From NCBI GenBank assembly GCA_014378525.1, contig JACMNL010000004.1:51361-115360 (forward strand): DNA of 64,000 bases. Reading direction: 5' to 3'. The DNA is from Bacteriovorax sp. GTDB taxonomy: Bacteria > Bdellovibrionota > Bacteriovoracia > Bacteriovoracales > Bacteriovoracaceae. Positions 50,488 through 58,145 of this stretch are shown piece by piece (position 1 is the first letter of the stretch; each line of letters begins with the position of its first letter). Under the pieces are notes generated by a model. It did no database searches. It was not told the DNA's origin and worked only from the letters and a program-made list of their open reading frames with translations. The position numbers were made by a program, and so were the translations under genes.

Positions 50488-52203
50488 CTAAAAAATCTTC
50501 TCGCGAATTTCCCAGTAATACTTTTGTTTTCGTGCAATTACGAACATGGGAAGGCGGAAGTGATTTTCATTTTTGATGACATCACTGGCATTGTTGATAG
50601 TGATATTTTTTTCCGGCGTGCGGTTATGCATACGTGTGAAATTGAAATAAAAGGCGCGGGCATCTTCCGGAGTGTTGATATAAAACATCTCGCTTAAAAA
50701 TTCACCGTCATAATCGTAGTAGCGGATTTCTACTCTTTCATTTCCTTTTTTGTCATAAGCTTTAGTGAAGGTCATTGTATCAGGCTTCATGATGTGAGCG
50801 TCTTTCAAGCTCATCGCCTCTTTGAGTTTAGTGTCGTTGTCGACAAGAAGATGCTGGCAGCTCGTACACACTCTGGCTGCGATATCATTTTCAGCGCCAC
50901 ACTGATCACAGCGCTTGAACCTGAAGCGATAACCGCACATTTCAACTTCCATTGTGACCGGATCTTCGAAAGCACCTTTGCATCTTCTTCCATAATGCTC
51001 GACGACTTCACCATCTTCAACCAGTCCCCAGAAATCGTTATGATGCCCGCATTGTGGACAGATAACATCGACGGTAACGGAATTTTCCGTGGGTTTATCT
51101 TCATCTATTTCGGGAGAAAAAATATCGTGACCGACACCTGTGTAATCGAGGATAAGACAGTCTGTTTTTCCAGGACTAAGTCTTAGCCCTCTTCCGATAA
51201 TCTGCTGGTAAAGACTCACGGATTCTGTAGGTCGAAGTATCGCAATCACATCAACATGAGGAGCATCGAAGCCTGTGGTTAGTACCGAAACATTTACGAG
51301 GTATTTTATTTTCTGCAGTTTAAAGTCGTGAATGATCTCATCGCGCTCCGAAATTTCCGTTTCACCAGTGACCAGTGCCGAGCCTATAGGAAGCAGTCCG
51401 AGAATTTCTCTCGCGTGAGCAACAGAACTGGTAAAGATCATCACACCTTTTCTATCAACGGCCATTTCAATAATGTTACCGATGATAACCGGAGTAATTC
51501 TTTTCTGGTCTTTTAACACACTTTCAATTTCTTTCAGAGAGTATCTATCATTGGTAAGTTTAAGGCTTGAAAAATCATAACAGGCCACTGGCGAATCAAT
51601 TTTAATCGGTGGAGTAAGAAATTTATTTTTAATCATGAAGCCAAGGGAAAGATCATAGATGCATTTTTTAAAAAATCTTTCTTCTGTGGTTCTCATATCT
51701 TCTTTATGGGCATTGTAATTGTAAATCCATCCCTGCCCTAACCTGTAAGGTGTGGCCGTTAGCCCGAGGATACAAATATCCGGATTGGCGTGCTTTAATT
51801 TAGTGATGACCTGAAAATACTGGGTCTCACCTTCCATCGAAACCCGGTGGCACTCATCGATAACCAGAAGAGAAAATTCCTGAAAAAAATCTTCATCAGC
51901 ATTGGCGATGGACTGGATACTTCCGAAAATAACTTTTTCGCTGATATCTTTACGATTGAGTCCGGCGGAAAAAATTCCTGCTTTTAAATCGTAACTTTCA
52001 TACTTGGAGTGGTTTTGTTCGACGAGCTCTTTTACATGGGCCATAACCAGAACTCTTCCGCGGGCGACACGGGCGAGCTCTGCGATGACTAAACTCTTCC
52101 CTGCACCAGTCGGAAGAACAATCACAGCGGGTGATTTTTCTCTCTGAAAATGCTTAATCGTCTCATCGACGGCCGACTGCTGGTAAGGTCTGAGTTTGTA
52201 CAT
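50488..52203 (-). CDS. radD: RadD-like DNA repair helicase
   Basis: The 571-residue superfamily 2 ATPase has PTGAGKS (Walker A), DECH box, GLTATPYRLGQGW and QIIGRGLRLSPGK. The C-terminal zinc pairs CPQCGHHNDFW and CDQCGAENDIAARVCTSC match E. coli RadD (YejH), which acts with RecA/RecQ and SSB in DNA repair. Similarity runs along almost the whole length. Five bases separate it from the secreted-protein gene 3' of it. Confidence 0.92.
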   Translation of the reverse strand: MYKLRPYQQSAVDETIKHFQREKSPAVIVLPTGAGKSLVIAELARVARGRVLVMAHVKELVEQNHSKYESYDLKAGIFSAGLNRKDISEKVIFGSIQSIANADEDFFQEFSLLVIDECHRVSMEGETQYFQVITKLKHANPDICILGLTATPYRLGQGWIYNYNAHKEDMRTTEERFFKKCIYDLSLGFMIKNKFLTPPIKIDSPVACYDFSSLKLTNDRYSLKEIESVLKDQKRITPVIIGNIIEMAVDRKGVMIFTSSVAHAREILGLLPIGSALVTGETEISERDEIIHDFKLQKIKYLVNVSVLTTGFDAPHVDVIAILRPTESVSLYQQIIGRGLRLSPGKTDCLILDYTGVGHDIFSPEIDEDKPTENSVTVDVICPQCGHHNDFWGLVEDGEVVEHYGRRCKGAFEDPVTMEVEMCGYRFRFKRCDQCGAENDIAARVCTSCQHLLVDNDTKLKEAMSLKDAHIMKPDTMTFTKAYDKKGNERVEIRYYDYDGEFLSEMFYINTPEDARAFYFNFTRMHNRTPEKNITINNASDVIKNENHFRLPMFVIARKQKYYWEIREKIF

Positions 52204-52206
52204 TAA

Positions 52207-52797
52207 TTATTTTTTTAAAGTTGCAGTGATGAAATAGCCAATAGTTTGTCCGTTAACTTTTTGTTCCATTGTCAGAGGCAATCCTAATTCATCATTGTTT
52301 ACAAGATTAAGTGTGCCGATCCCCTGCTCATCTGAAACTGGAAAAGTCACATACCAGGGGCCGTCAAAAGTTTTTGTAATTTTATACATTGGAACTCTTA
52401 TTTTTCCCAGCATGACAACTTCAGTAACCATCCATTCAGTATTGGCGCCATCAAATACAACAGTTGGCACTCCAGTTCCAGGAAAGGTAAATGTGACACC
52501 AATTAAATATTTATCAACTGCGGCCTGAATGAAATCAGGAGTTGGAAGATTATTTTCTGTTTTTGTACAAAGAGAAGTCTGCGCGTTTTTTCTTATGCAG
52601 ATATAACCAGAATTTTTTAAATCTTTAATGCGAGCAGCACCTTCAGCAGTCACCAGACTCACCGTCTCTGCACTGCGCTTTTTAGTCAGGGTCACTTCAT
52701 TGTTATAACTGAATAGTCCTACGGGGTGATAAGTTAATTCCGACGAGAACGCCATTGAACATAGAGACATAAGTGTAAAAAAAATAATCTTCTTCAT
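52207..52797 (-). CDS. Secreted protein of unknown function
   Basis: The 196-residue protein has a signal peptide (IIFFTLMSLCSMAFS) and a beta-rich mature domain with one Cys pair (SGYICIRKNAQTSLCTKT). No family was recognised. ATG 52797 has GAGGG upstream, which is preferred to the ATG at 52827. It precedes radD, four bases upstream, and may be cotranscribed. Confidence 0.65.
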   Translation of the reverse strand: MKKIIFFTLMSLCSMAFSSELTYHPVGLFSYNNEVTLTKKRSAETVSLVTAEGAARIKDLKNSGYICIRKNAQTSLCTKTENNLPTPDFIQAAVDKYLIGVTFTFPGTGVPTVVFDGANTEWMVTEVVMLGKIRVPMYKITKTFDGPWYVTFPVSDEQGIGTLNLVNNDELGLPLTMEQKVNGQTIGYFITATLKK

Positions 52798-52836
52798 AGT
52801 GATACCCTCTTTTAAAAAGTGTATCAAAACAGAAAT

Positions 52837-53211
52837 CTAATGTCTCATGAGATTTGAAGATTCGATCATTCCGCAGACATGTCCCTGATCATCGACCACG
52901 GCAATTCTGGTCATGTGGTTTAAATCCATCACTCTTTTGCATTCTTCAGGAGTTGTTGTCTCGCGCACCGTCACTGAATATGAACGTATACACTGCTCAG
53001 CATTTAATTCTGTGGCCGGAACATTATTGCTGATGGATTTTGCATAAATATCATTTACACTTATAGTACCGATTAAATGTTTTTCAAGAATGGTATCAAC
53101 GACCATAACTTCATCAGTACTTTTTTCTTCCATTAACTTTTTAATATTCTCAATGCTTGTGAGAGGCGTGCAAAGAGGCACTTCTGTCCTCATAAAGTTG
53201 CGTACGTCCAT
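52837..53211 (-). CDS. CBS-domain pair protein
   Basis: The 124-residue protein consists of two CBS domains in tandem (VDTILEKHLIGTISVNDIYA and AVVDDQGHVCGMIESS). Standalone Bateman modules sense adenine nucleotides or regulate a partner. The start at 53211 is set by AAGGAG five bases upstream. The 3' part of the DUF72 gene overlaps the 5' end by 62 bases. It is one of four such paralogues in this window; no sigma-54 site is seen for it. Confidence 0.85.
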   Translation of the reverse strand: MDVRNFMRTEVPLCTPLTSIENIKKLMEEKSTDEVMVVDTILEKHLIGTISVNDIYAKSISNNVPATELNAEQCIRSYSVTVRETTTPEECKRVMDLNHMTRIAVVDDQGHVCGMIESSNLMRH

Positions 53212-53911
53212 ATAGATCTCCTTTTTGTTTCTGTGTGAGTGACAGCGCATTAGTCGTCGCATGACCAAATGTTGTATTATCAAAAATGCACCATGAGGTT
53301 TCTGGTAAGGCACTCATTTCTATATAGAGGTCATCCAAATAATCATCAGAATAGCTGCTACGGTAAATTTCCGGGCCACCGTGCAGTCTGAAATATTTTT
53401 CTTTACCTAAGTTAATACCCGGGCATTTTTCTGGATCGGCATTTACTTTGGTGATGTCGTATTCATTCATCAATTTTAAAGCTTCTTTCGTCGTCCATGT
53501 TAAGTTTCTTGGTTCAAGGGCAACCATTCCATCAAATCTTTTTCTGATGATCTTGTACATTTTGTTCATATTGTCCGCATTGAAATCTTTTCCTGCGGGA
53601 AACTGAACCAGAAGAACCTTCCATTTATCTTCAAGCTCCGAAATAACATCCAGGCATGCACCCAATTCGATTGTGCTTGCATCACCACAGGTATGAGTGA
53701 AGCGCTGGTTAAGTTTTACACTGAACCTAAATTCAGGAGGAGTTATAGCGGCCCATTTCGCATATGATTTTGGCAGATGATCTTTGTAAAACGATGTATT
53801 AATTTCAACTGCATTAAAAATTTTCGAGTATCTTTCAAGATGAGTTCCTTCTAAAGGAAAGGAAGCCAATTCATTTTTCGGAATACTCCAGCCCGCAGTA
53901 CCTATATACAT
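53150..53911 (-). CDS. DUF72 family protein
   Basis: The 253-residue TIM-barrel protein matches DUF72 (YecE): MYIGTAGWSIP start, FNAVEINTSFY, LVQFP and EPRNLTW. Function unknown; a nuclease or phosphoesterase role has been guessed. No promoter is obvious. Its last 21 codons overlap the CBS gene in another frame; the tail HASHKH suggests the true end may be here. Confidence 0.85.
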   Translation of the reverse strand: MYIGTAGWSIPKNELASFPLEGTHLERYSKIFNAVEINTSFYKDHLPKSYAKWAAITPPEFRFSVKLNQRFTHTCGDASTIELGACLDVISELEDKWKVLLVQFPAGKDFNADNMNKMYKIIRKRFDGMVALEPRNLTWTTKEALKLMNEYDITKVNADPEKCPGINLGKEKYFRLHGGPEIYRSSYSDDYLDDLYIEMSALPETSWCIFDNTTFGHATTNALSLTQKQKGDLYGRTQLYEDRSASLHASHKH

Positions 53912-54121
53912 GGGATATTTGCCCCTTTAAGGTTTCTGTAGTAACTAAAGCAATTCTTTAGTCTGCGCATACGCTTTTCGCTTGTAAATCATCCAGTACT
54001 ATAAAAAGCAGTTGATTTTCATAAGTTGAAATTAAAAAATGGTCTACACTAGTGTCCATGGAAATTATGTCGGTTGTCATAAATCCTCCTTCTTCACTTA
54101 ACATTGCAAACGAAAGGCCAG

Positions 54122-54137
54122 TGGCACTCTTAATGCA
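54122..54137 (+). promoter_or_regulatory. Sigma-54 promoter
   Basis: TGGCACTCTTAATGCA lies 23 bases before ATG 54160. It rules out the longer frame from 54052. Confidence 0.82.
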
Positions 54138-54159
54138 TAGTTTAGTACAGGAGGCCGTC

Positions 54160-54375
54160 ATGAATATTGTTCACGATATAAAAGGTTACGCACAAAAAAT
54201 TAAATGCTGGTTTTTATCTTTTGATAGAACATACGAAGAACATATGAACTCACAGGATCATGCTTTAAGCGAAGATGAACTTCTTGATGAAGCTGCAATG
54301 GAAAGTTTTCCAGCGAGTGATCCTCCAGGGCACAGATCAAAATCCTCGCTGGATAAATCCAATCATAAACATTAA
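54160..54375 (+). CDS. Small protein with DExxMESFPASDPP motif
   Basis: The 71-residue protein has an N-terminal helix (VHDIKGYAQKIKCWFLSF) and a C-terminal motif DELLDEAAMESFPASDPPGH. The ESFPASDPP motif is widespread in small proteobacterial proteins of unknown role. The last bases overlap the convergent CBS gene. GGAGG lies before the ATG and a sigma-54 promoter upstream. Confidence 0.75.
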   Translation: MNIVHDIKGYAQKIKCWFLSFDRTYEEHMNSQDHALSEDELLDEAAMESFPASDPPGHRSKSSLDKSNHKH

Positions 54376-54818
54376 TGTAAATTCGTAGACGTTGCAGGAA
54401 TTGAAATTTTTTTGATCATTTCTAGTGCGAGATTATCCTGATTTCTTCTTGCAATGTCGGCCATCGAAACCATTCCACATAAGTTTTCTTTTTCATCGAC
54501 AACAGGAATTCTCCTGATCTGGTTTTCTTCCATGATCTGGCAGCAGTCTTCAATAGAAGCTGTATTCTTGACCATAATCGCAGGATATGTCATGCACTCT
54601 TCTGCATTCATGGCCATAGGATTTATACCAATAGCAATTGAACGTGCAACAATATCTCTGTCAGTGATAACACCTAGAATCTTTTTTTCTGCGAGACTAT
54701 AGACGACAGGAATCTCGCCACAATCATGACGAATCATGAGTTGTGCGACTTCAGGTATCCCCATCTCAGGTGTGCAACATACAGGGTTTTTAGTCATGAT
54801 TTCTTGTACATTATTCAT
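54372..54818 (-). CDS. CBS-domain pair protein
   Basis: The 148-residue protein has two CBS domains (EVAQLMIRHDCGEIPVVYSL and MEENQIRRIPVVDEKENLCG). ATG 54818 is preceded by GGAGG and by a sigma-54 promoter. The N-terminus NNVQEIMTKNPVCCTP is shared with the copies at 57453 and 56754, indicating recent duplication. The ligand is probably a nucleotide, but no partner domain is present. Confidence 0.87.
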   Translation of the reverse strand: MNNVQEIMTKNPVCCTPEMGIPEVAQLMIRHDCGEIPVVYSLAEKKILGVITDRDIVARSIAIGINPMAMNAEECMTYPAIMVKNTASIEDCCQIMEENQIRRIPVVDEKENLCGMVSMADIARRNQDNLALEMIKKISIPATSTNLH

Positions 54819-54849
54819 AACGCCTCCTTTTAAGGTCATCTTTTAATGA

Positions 54850-54865
54850 TGCAACCTTGATACCA
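54850..54865 (-). promoter_or_regulatory. Sigma-54 promoter (minus strand)
   Basis: The reverse complement reads TGGTATCAAGGTTGCA, 32 bases before the CBS gene start at 54818. It is divergent from the NYN gene, whose own -10-like TATAAT is at 54867. Confidence 0.75.
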
Positions 54866-54893
54866 CTATAATAGAATACCTACAGGAGAAACT

Positions 54894-55676
54894 ATGACAT
54901 CAATTAATGAAAATTCTAATATCGCTCTTTTCTGTGACTTCGAGAACATTGCTCTTGGAGCGAGAGACGCGAACTACGCTACTTTTAATATTAAACCAAT
55001 TCTTGAACGACTTCTTTTGAAAGGAAGTATTGTCGTAAAAAAAGCTTATTGTGACTGGGAAAGATACAAAGACTTTAAGGGGCCGATGCATGAAGCTTCA
55101 TTCGAGTTGATCGAAATCCCTCACGTAAGACAGTCAGGAAAAAACTCTGCAGATATTCGACTCGTCGTCGATGCTCTCGATCTTTGTTATACAAAAGCGC
55201 ACGTTGATACATTCGTCATTGTCTCGGGTGATTCAGACTTTTCCCCTCTCGTTTCAAAACTTCGCGAGAACAATAAATACGTCATCGGCATTGGCGTAAA
55301 AATCGCAACGTCAAATTTACTTAGTGCCAATTGTGATGAATTTATTTTCTACGACGATTTAGTAAGAGTGAATCCTCCGACTAAAAAAGCAACTCCTAAA
55401 AAAGCTCCTGACAAACTAGCAGGAAAAAAACAGGAAGCTCTGGACTTTATCGTTGAAACACTTGAGGCCTTATCAGATGAGCGCGGAGAAGAGGAATTCT
55501 GGGGATCAATGGTTAAACTCACAATGAAAAGAAGACGTCCAGGATTCACTGAATCATATTACGGTTATAATTCATTTAGAGAACTCGTTGAAGATGGGGA
55601 AAAAAACAACTATCTTATCGTTAACCGGGTGGAAAAATCAGGACAGTACACTATACGTTTAGCTAATAATGACTAA
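54894..55676 (+). CDS. NYN-domain protein with OST-HTH/LOTUS C-terminus
   Basis: The 260-residue protein has an N-terminal NYN/LabA-like PIN-fold nuclease domain (ALFCDFENIALGA, SADIRLVVDAL and FVIVSGDSDFSPLV, with the acidic residues) and a basic linker. A C-terminal OST-HTH/LOTUS-type winged helix follows (MKRRRPGFTESYYGYNSFRE). It probably cleaves or binds RNA. AGGAGA precedes the ATG. Confidence 0.85.
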   Translation: MTSINENSNIALFCDFENIALGARDANYATFNIKPILERLLLKGSIVVKKAYCDWERYKDFKGPMHEASFELIEIPHVRQSGKNSADIRLVVDALDLCYTKAHVDTFVIVSGDSDFSPLVSKLRENNKYVIGIGVKIATSNLLSANCDEFIFYDDLVRVNPPTKKATPKKAPDKLAGKKQEALDFIVETLEALSDERGEEEFWGSMVKLTMKRRRPGFTESYYGYNSFRELVEDGEKNNYLIVNRVEKSGQYTIRLANND

Positions 55677-55684
55677 TTAGATTT

Positions 55685-55700
55685 CGGCACGACTTATGCT
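55685..55700 (+). promoter_or_regulatory. Sigma-54 promoter
   Basis: CGGCACGACTTATGCT, correct spacing, 34 bases before ATG 55734. Confidence 0.78.
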
Positions 55701-55733
55701 TAATTAATTGTATCAATTTCCTGGGAGGGAACA

Positions 55734-55883
55734 ATGGTACAAAATAATAAAGAGAATTCCGAAAAGAAACATGTAGACGTAAAGAAAGCAGACAATGAAA
55801 AGCATATCGTTCATCGTCACAACAAGGCGACTCAAAAGAATACGAAACGAAATGATCCATCCGGATTGCCAAAGTATCGCTAA
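55734..55883 (+). CDS. Very small disordered Lys/His-rich protein
   Basis: This 49-residue gene, below common size cutoffs, encodes a Lys/His/Asn-rich protein (KKHVDVKKADNEKHIVHRHN). GGGAGGGA precedes the ATG, a sigma-54 promoter lies upstream and a terminator downstream, so the gene is credible. It resembles the other small hydrophilic proteins here in composition and control. Confidence 0.7.
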   Translation: MVQNNKENSEKKHVDVKKADNEKHIVHRHNKATQKNTKRNDPSGLPKYR

Positions 55884-55914
55884 AAACGTCACTCGAATAA
55901 TTCAACTTCAATTC

Positions 55915-55942
55915 AAAGGCCCAACAGAAATGTCGGGCCTTT
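55915..55942 (+). terminator. Terminator-like hairpin
   Basis: AAAGGCCC pairs with GGGCCTTT around a 12-base loop. Confidence 0.7.
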
Positions 55943-55972
55943 GTGCAAGTATTTTAAAATATTAAATAGATT

Positions 55973-55988
55973 CGGCTTCATGATTGCA
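55973..55988 (+). promoter_or_regulatory. Sigma-54 promoter
   Basis: CGGCTTCATGATTGCA, correct spacing, 57 bases before ATG 56045. Confidence 0.65.
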
Positions 55989-56044
55989 ATAATAAATATA
56001 AGAGGGATTAGGACGTCTAATACGTACCAAAAAAGGAGAAAGAC

Positions 56045-56362
56045 ATGACCCGCAAATCAGATACGATCAACTATAAAGAGTTTAATAAACTTACTGATCA
56101 TAGTGATACAAATCATGACCCACTCCCAAGTCAGGTTCTTTTTGATGATGAAAACATTAATCAACTTGAAGCAACACTTATGGGAATGGAATACGACAGC
56201 GAAGACCTGGACGAACTTGAAGACCTTGATGAGCTGGAGGATAAAGAAGAAAATGAAGCGTCTCTCGAGTTATCAGGTGAAGAAGAAGATTCGGAAGATA
56301 TGGACGCCGATCTCGACGATGAAATGGATGAATCAGCAATCTATGAAGGGCATCCGGTTTAA
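56045..56362 (+). CDS. Highly acidic protein
   Basis: The 105-residue protein is dominated by Asp and Glu: after about residue 45 (EYDSEDLDELEDLDELEDKE) the acidic run continues nearly to the end. It is probably disordered. It could bind cations or a basic partner such as the Lys-rich proteins made from the same regulon. AAAGGAG precedes the ATG; a second frame on the same strand is only a shadow. Confidence 0.7.
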   Translation: MTRKSDTINYKEFNKLTDHSDTNHDPLPSQVLFDDENINQLEATLMGMEYDSEDLDELEDLDELEDKEENEASLELSGEEEDSEDMDADLDDEMDESAIYEGHPV

Positions 56363-56427
56363 AACCGAATTCTTCAAATGATTGCATTTATATAACTAAG
56401 GAAATGATTCCTTATAAGGAGAAAATT

Positions 56428-56715
56428 ATGGACAATTTATTAAACGACACTGGAAGAACATCATCGACACCTGCTCGTGAAGGTTCAATGACAAAAGCAA
56501 TTGAACATCAAACAGCAAAAATTCCTTCAACTTATTTTCTTGCAGCGGCCGGTGGCGCAGTAGTGCTTTCACTTGGTATGGCCGTAATGAGTGAGAAAAA
56601 AGGATGGGCAAACTTCGTTGGTAACTGGGTACCAAGTCTGCTTCTACTTGGGATTTACAATAAAATTGTAAAGACACATGGATCAGATGCTCAGGAAGCA
56701 CGTAATCTTCACTAA
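56428..56715 (+). CDS. Small membrane protein
   Basis: The 95-residue protein has one or two hydrophobic segments (YFLAAAGGAVVLSLGMAVM and FVGNWVPSLLLLGIYN) after a hydrophilic N-terminus. No family was recognised. ATG 56428 has AAGGAG at good spacing. A TTGCA element at 56384 resembles a -12 box, but no GG lies at -24, so it is probably transcribed from 55973 onward. Confidence 0.7.
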   Translation: MDNLLNDTGRTSSTPAREGSMTKAIEHQTAKIPSTYFLAAAGGAVVLSLGMAVMSEKKGWANFVGNWVPSLLLLGIYNKIVKTHGSDAQEARNLH

Positions 56716-56722
56716 GATAATT

Positions 56723-56751
56723 TCCGCCAGGAAAAACCTGGCGGATATTTT
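56723..56751 (+). terminator. Terminator
   Basis: TCCGCCAGG pairs with CCTGGCGGA around AAAAA, followed by TATTTTTT. It also separates the convergent CBS gene. Confidence 0.92.
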
Positions 56752-56753
56752 TT

Positions 56754-57137
56754 CTACATAATAATCTTTGTAATAATGTCTTTCTCAATAACACCTTCGA
56801 GGTGCCCGTTAGCGTCGACCACAGCAATGCTGGTTGTCTGATTTGTTCTCATCACATTTAATGTTTCTTCCAGTGTTGAGTTGTTCATGACCACAGCTGG
56901 AATTTGCCTCATACATTCAATGGCACTTACATCTGAAGGAATATCCATAGATTCGATTTCTTCGTTGTCTACATCAGCAAAATTCACCACACCAATCGGA
57001 TGTCTTTCCTCATCAACAACAATTAATTCTTCCAGGTTATATTTATTCAACAAGTATTTTATTTCTGCAATTCTTGTTGTTCGATTACAATATACAGGCT
57101 CGTGATTCATAAAATCTGAAACTTGATTGTCATTCAT
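56754..57137 (-). CDS. CBS-domain pair protein
   Basis: The 127-residue protein has two CBS domains (EIKYLLNKYNLEELIVVDEE and VMRTNQTTSIAVVDANG). It follows the disordered 72-residue gene (57147) by nine bases and is transcribed with it from the sigma-54 site at 57408. The sequence is the most diverged of the four copies. Confidence 0.87.
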   Translation of the reverse strand: MNDNQVSDFMNHEPVYCNRTTRIAEIKYLLNKYNLEELIVVDEERHPIGVVNFADVDNEEIESMDIPSDVSAIECMRQIPAVVMNNSTLEETLNVMRTNQTTSIAVVDANGHLEGVIEKDIITKIIM

Positions 57138-57146
57138 AAAATACTC

Positions 57147-57365
57147 CTAAACGTTTTTCTTTTTCCAGTTGGCCGGATCTTTTTGAGAATCAATATTCTT
57201 TTTTTCCTGAGTACTGTTCAGTGTATCTTTTCTTTTAAGATCTCCGCCATATTCAGTAATTTGTGAAGAAGTAGCACCTGCTCTTCTTTGTTGATCCGGC
57301 ATCCAGTCGTCTTGAAGATTTTTATCAAGCCCTCTATCGCGGTTGTTTTCTTTTGTTTCACTCAT
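57147..57365 (-). CDS. Small disordered hydrophilic protein
   Basis: The 72-residue protein is Lys/Asp/Asn/Gln-rich (MSETKENNRDRGLDKNLQDD at the start, PANWKKKNV at the end). It shares composition and sigma-54 control with the other small proteins of the window. GAGGAGA precedes the ATG. It is the first gene of a two-gene operon with the CBS protein. Confidence 0.72.
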   Translation of the reverse strand: MSETKENNRDRGLDKNLQDDWMPDQQRRAGATSSQITEYGGDLKRKDTLNSTQEKKNIDSQKDPANWKKKNV

Positions 57366-57407
57366 AGAAATTCTCCTCGAGTTGGTTAGTAGTTACATCT
57401 TAATTAA

Positions 57408-57423
57408 TGCATCAACCATGCCG
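57408..57423 (-). promoter_or_regulatory. Sigma-54 promoter (minus strand)
   Basis: The reverse complement reads CGGCATGGTTGATGCA, 43 bases before the start at 57365. It overlaps the gap after the CBS gene at 57453. Confidence 0.75.
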
Positions 57424-57452
57424 GAGAAGGTGAGCTTTATAATGTCTATATC

Positions 57453-57800
57453 CTACTTGAGAATTTCACTTTGGGTCACAATTCCACAGAAATGTCCTTG
57501 TTTGTCTATGACCAGCACTTGCTCGATGTTATTCATAATCATAACTCTTAGGCATTCATCCACTGTTTCATCCTCATAAACTGCTTTTAAACTTTTTGAC
57601 ATGCAGTGAATGACGGTACCTTCTTCATTCATAATATCTTTATCGCTTACAATTCCTATAATCATTCTTTCTTTTAATGTATTAACGACAGGAAGCTTTG
57701 AGCAATGGTACTTTTCCATCATATCTTTTGACTCTTCTATCTTAGTAAGTGGTGTGCAACAGACTGTATCTTTTATCATAATATCACTAACTCGATTCAT
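57453..57800 (-). CDS. CBS-domain pair protein
   Basis: The 115-residue protein has two CBS domains (MIKDTVCCTPLTKIEESKDM and VLVIDKQGHFCGIVTQSE). Start at 57800 is set by GGAGG at seven bases and a sigma-54 site 34 bases upstream; the longer frame to 57896 is excluded. It is most similar to the copy encoded at 54372. Confidence 0.86.
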   Translation of the reverse strand: MNRVSDIMIKDTVCCTPLTKIEESKDMMEKYHCSKLPVVNTLKERMIIGIVSDKDIMNEEGTVIHCMSKSLKAVYEDETVDECLRVMIMNNIEQVLVIDKQGHFCGIVTQSEILK

Positions 57801-57833
57801 AATACCTCCGCGAGTATCCGCGATTGTTAGGAT

Positions 57834-57849
57834 TGCAAAGCAAGGACCA
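57834..57849 (-). promoter_or_regulatory. Sigma-54 promoter (minus strand)
   Basis: The reverse complement reads TGGTCCTTGCTTTGCA. It forms a divergent pair with the site at 57891. Confidence 0.75.
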
Positions 57850-57890
57850 AGCTTCAAGGCATTAGCTGCACAATGCTTATGCAGTTTGTT

Positions 57891-57906
57891 TGGCATACGA
57901 TGTGCA
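57891..57906 (+). promoter_or_regulatory. Sigma-54 promoter of a candidate RNA
   Basis: TGGCATACGATGTGCA, correct spacing. No usual gene starts within 200 bases; a terminator follows at 58085. Confidence 0.72.
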
Positions 57907-57917
57907 ACTATAAAATC

Positions 57918-58112
57918 AGGAAGAATGTAAAAACATTATTGAAGTTTTTGCACGAGTGATTTTGTAAACATGTTCTGTAGTAAGCCGGATGTCATAGTCC
58001 TACAAAAAGTGCGGATACAGACTAAAAAGGAGACGATTTGGTTATCGACACTCAAATGAAATCTACTCGATCCGCTACAATAAGAAGCCACTCCTCGCGG
58101 GTGGCTTTTTTC
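57918..58112 (+). ncRNA. Candidate sigma-54-dependent small RNA or short mRNA
   Basis: About 190 bases run from the sigma-54 site to the terminator AAGCCAC (58085) / GTGGCTT (58101) plus TTTTTT. AATGT-AAAA-ACATT forms a small stem near the 5' end. A short frame from TTG 58038 has AAGGAG upstream, but it runs through the terminator stem (27 codons, to 58121), so a peptide is possible but less likely than an RNA. Confidence 0.45.
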
Positions 58113-58145
58113 TTCGCTTGACGGGAGAAACGTGTCCCCAGCATA

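Noticed and set aside
56103..56381. A second plus-strand frame overlapping the acidic protein
   Set aside because: Lys/Trp/Met-rich translation of GAA/GAT codons in another phase; no ribosome binding site.
56369..56384. A sigma-54 site before the small membrane protein at 56428
   Set aside because: A TTGCA box exists, but there is no GG at the -24 position.
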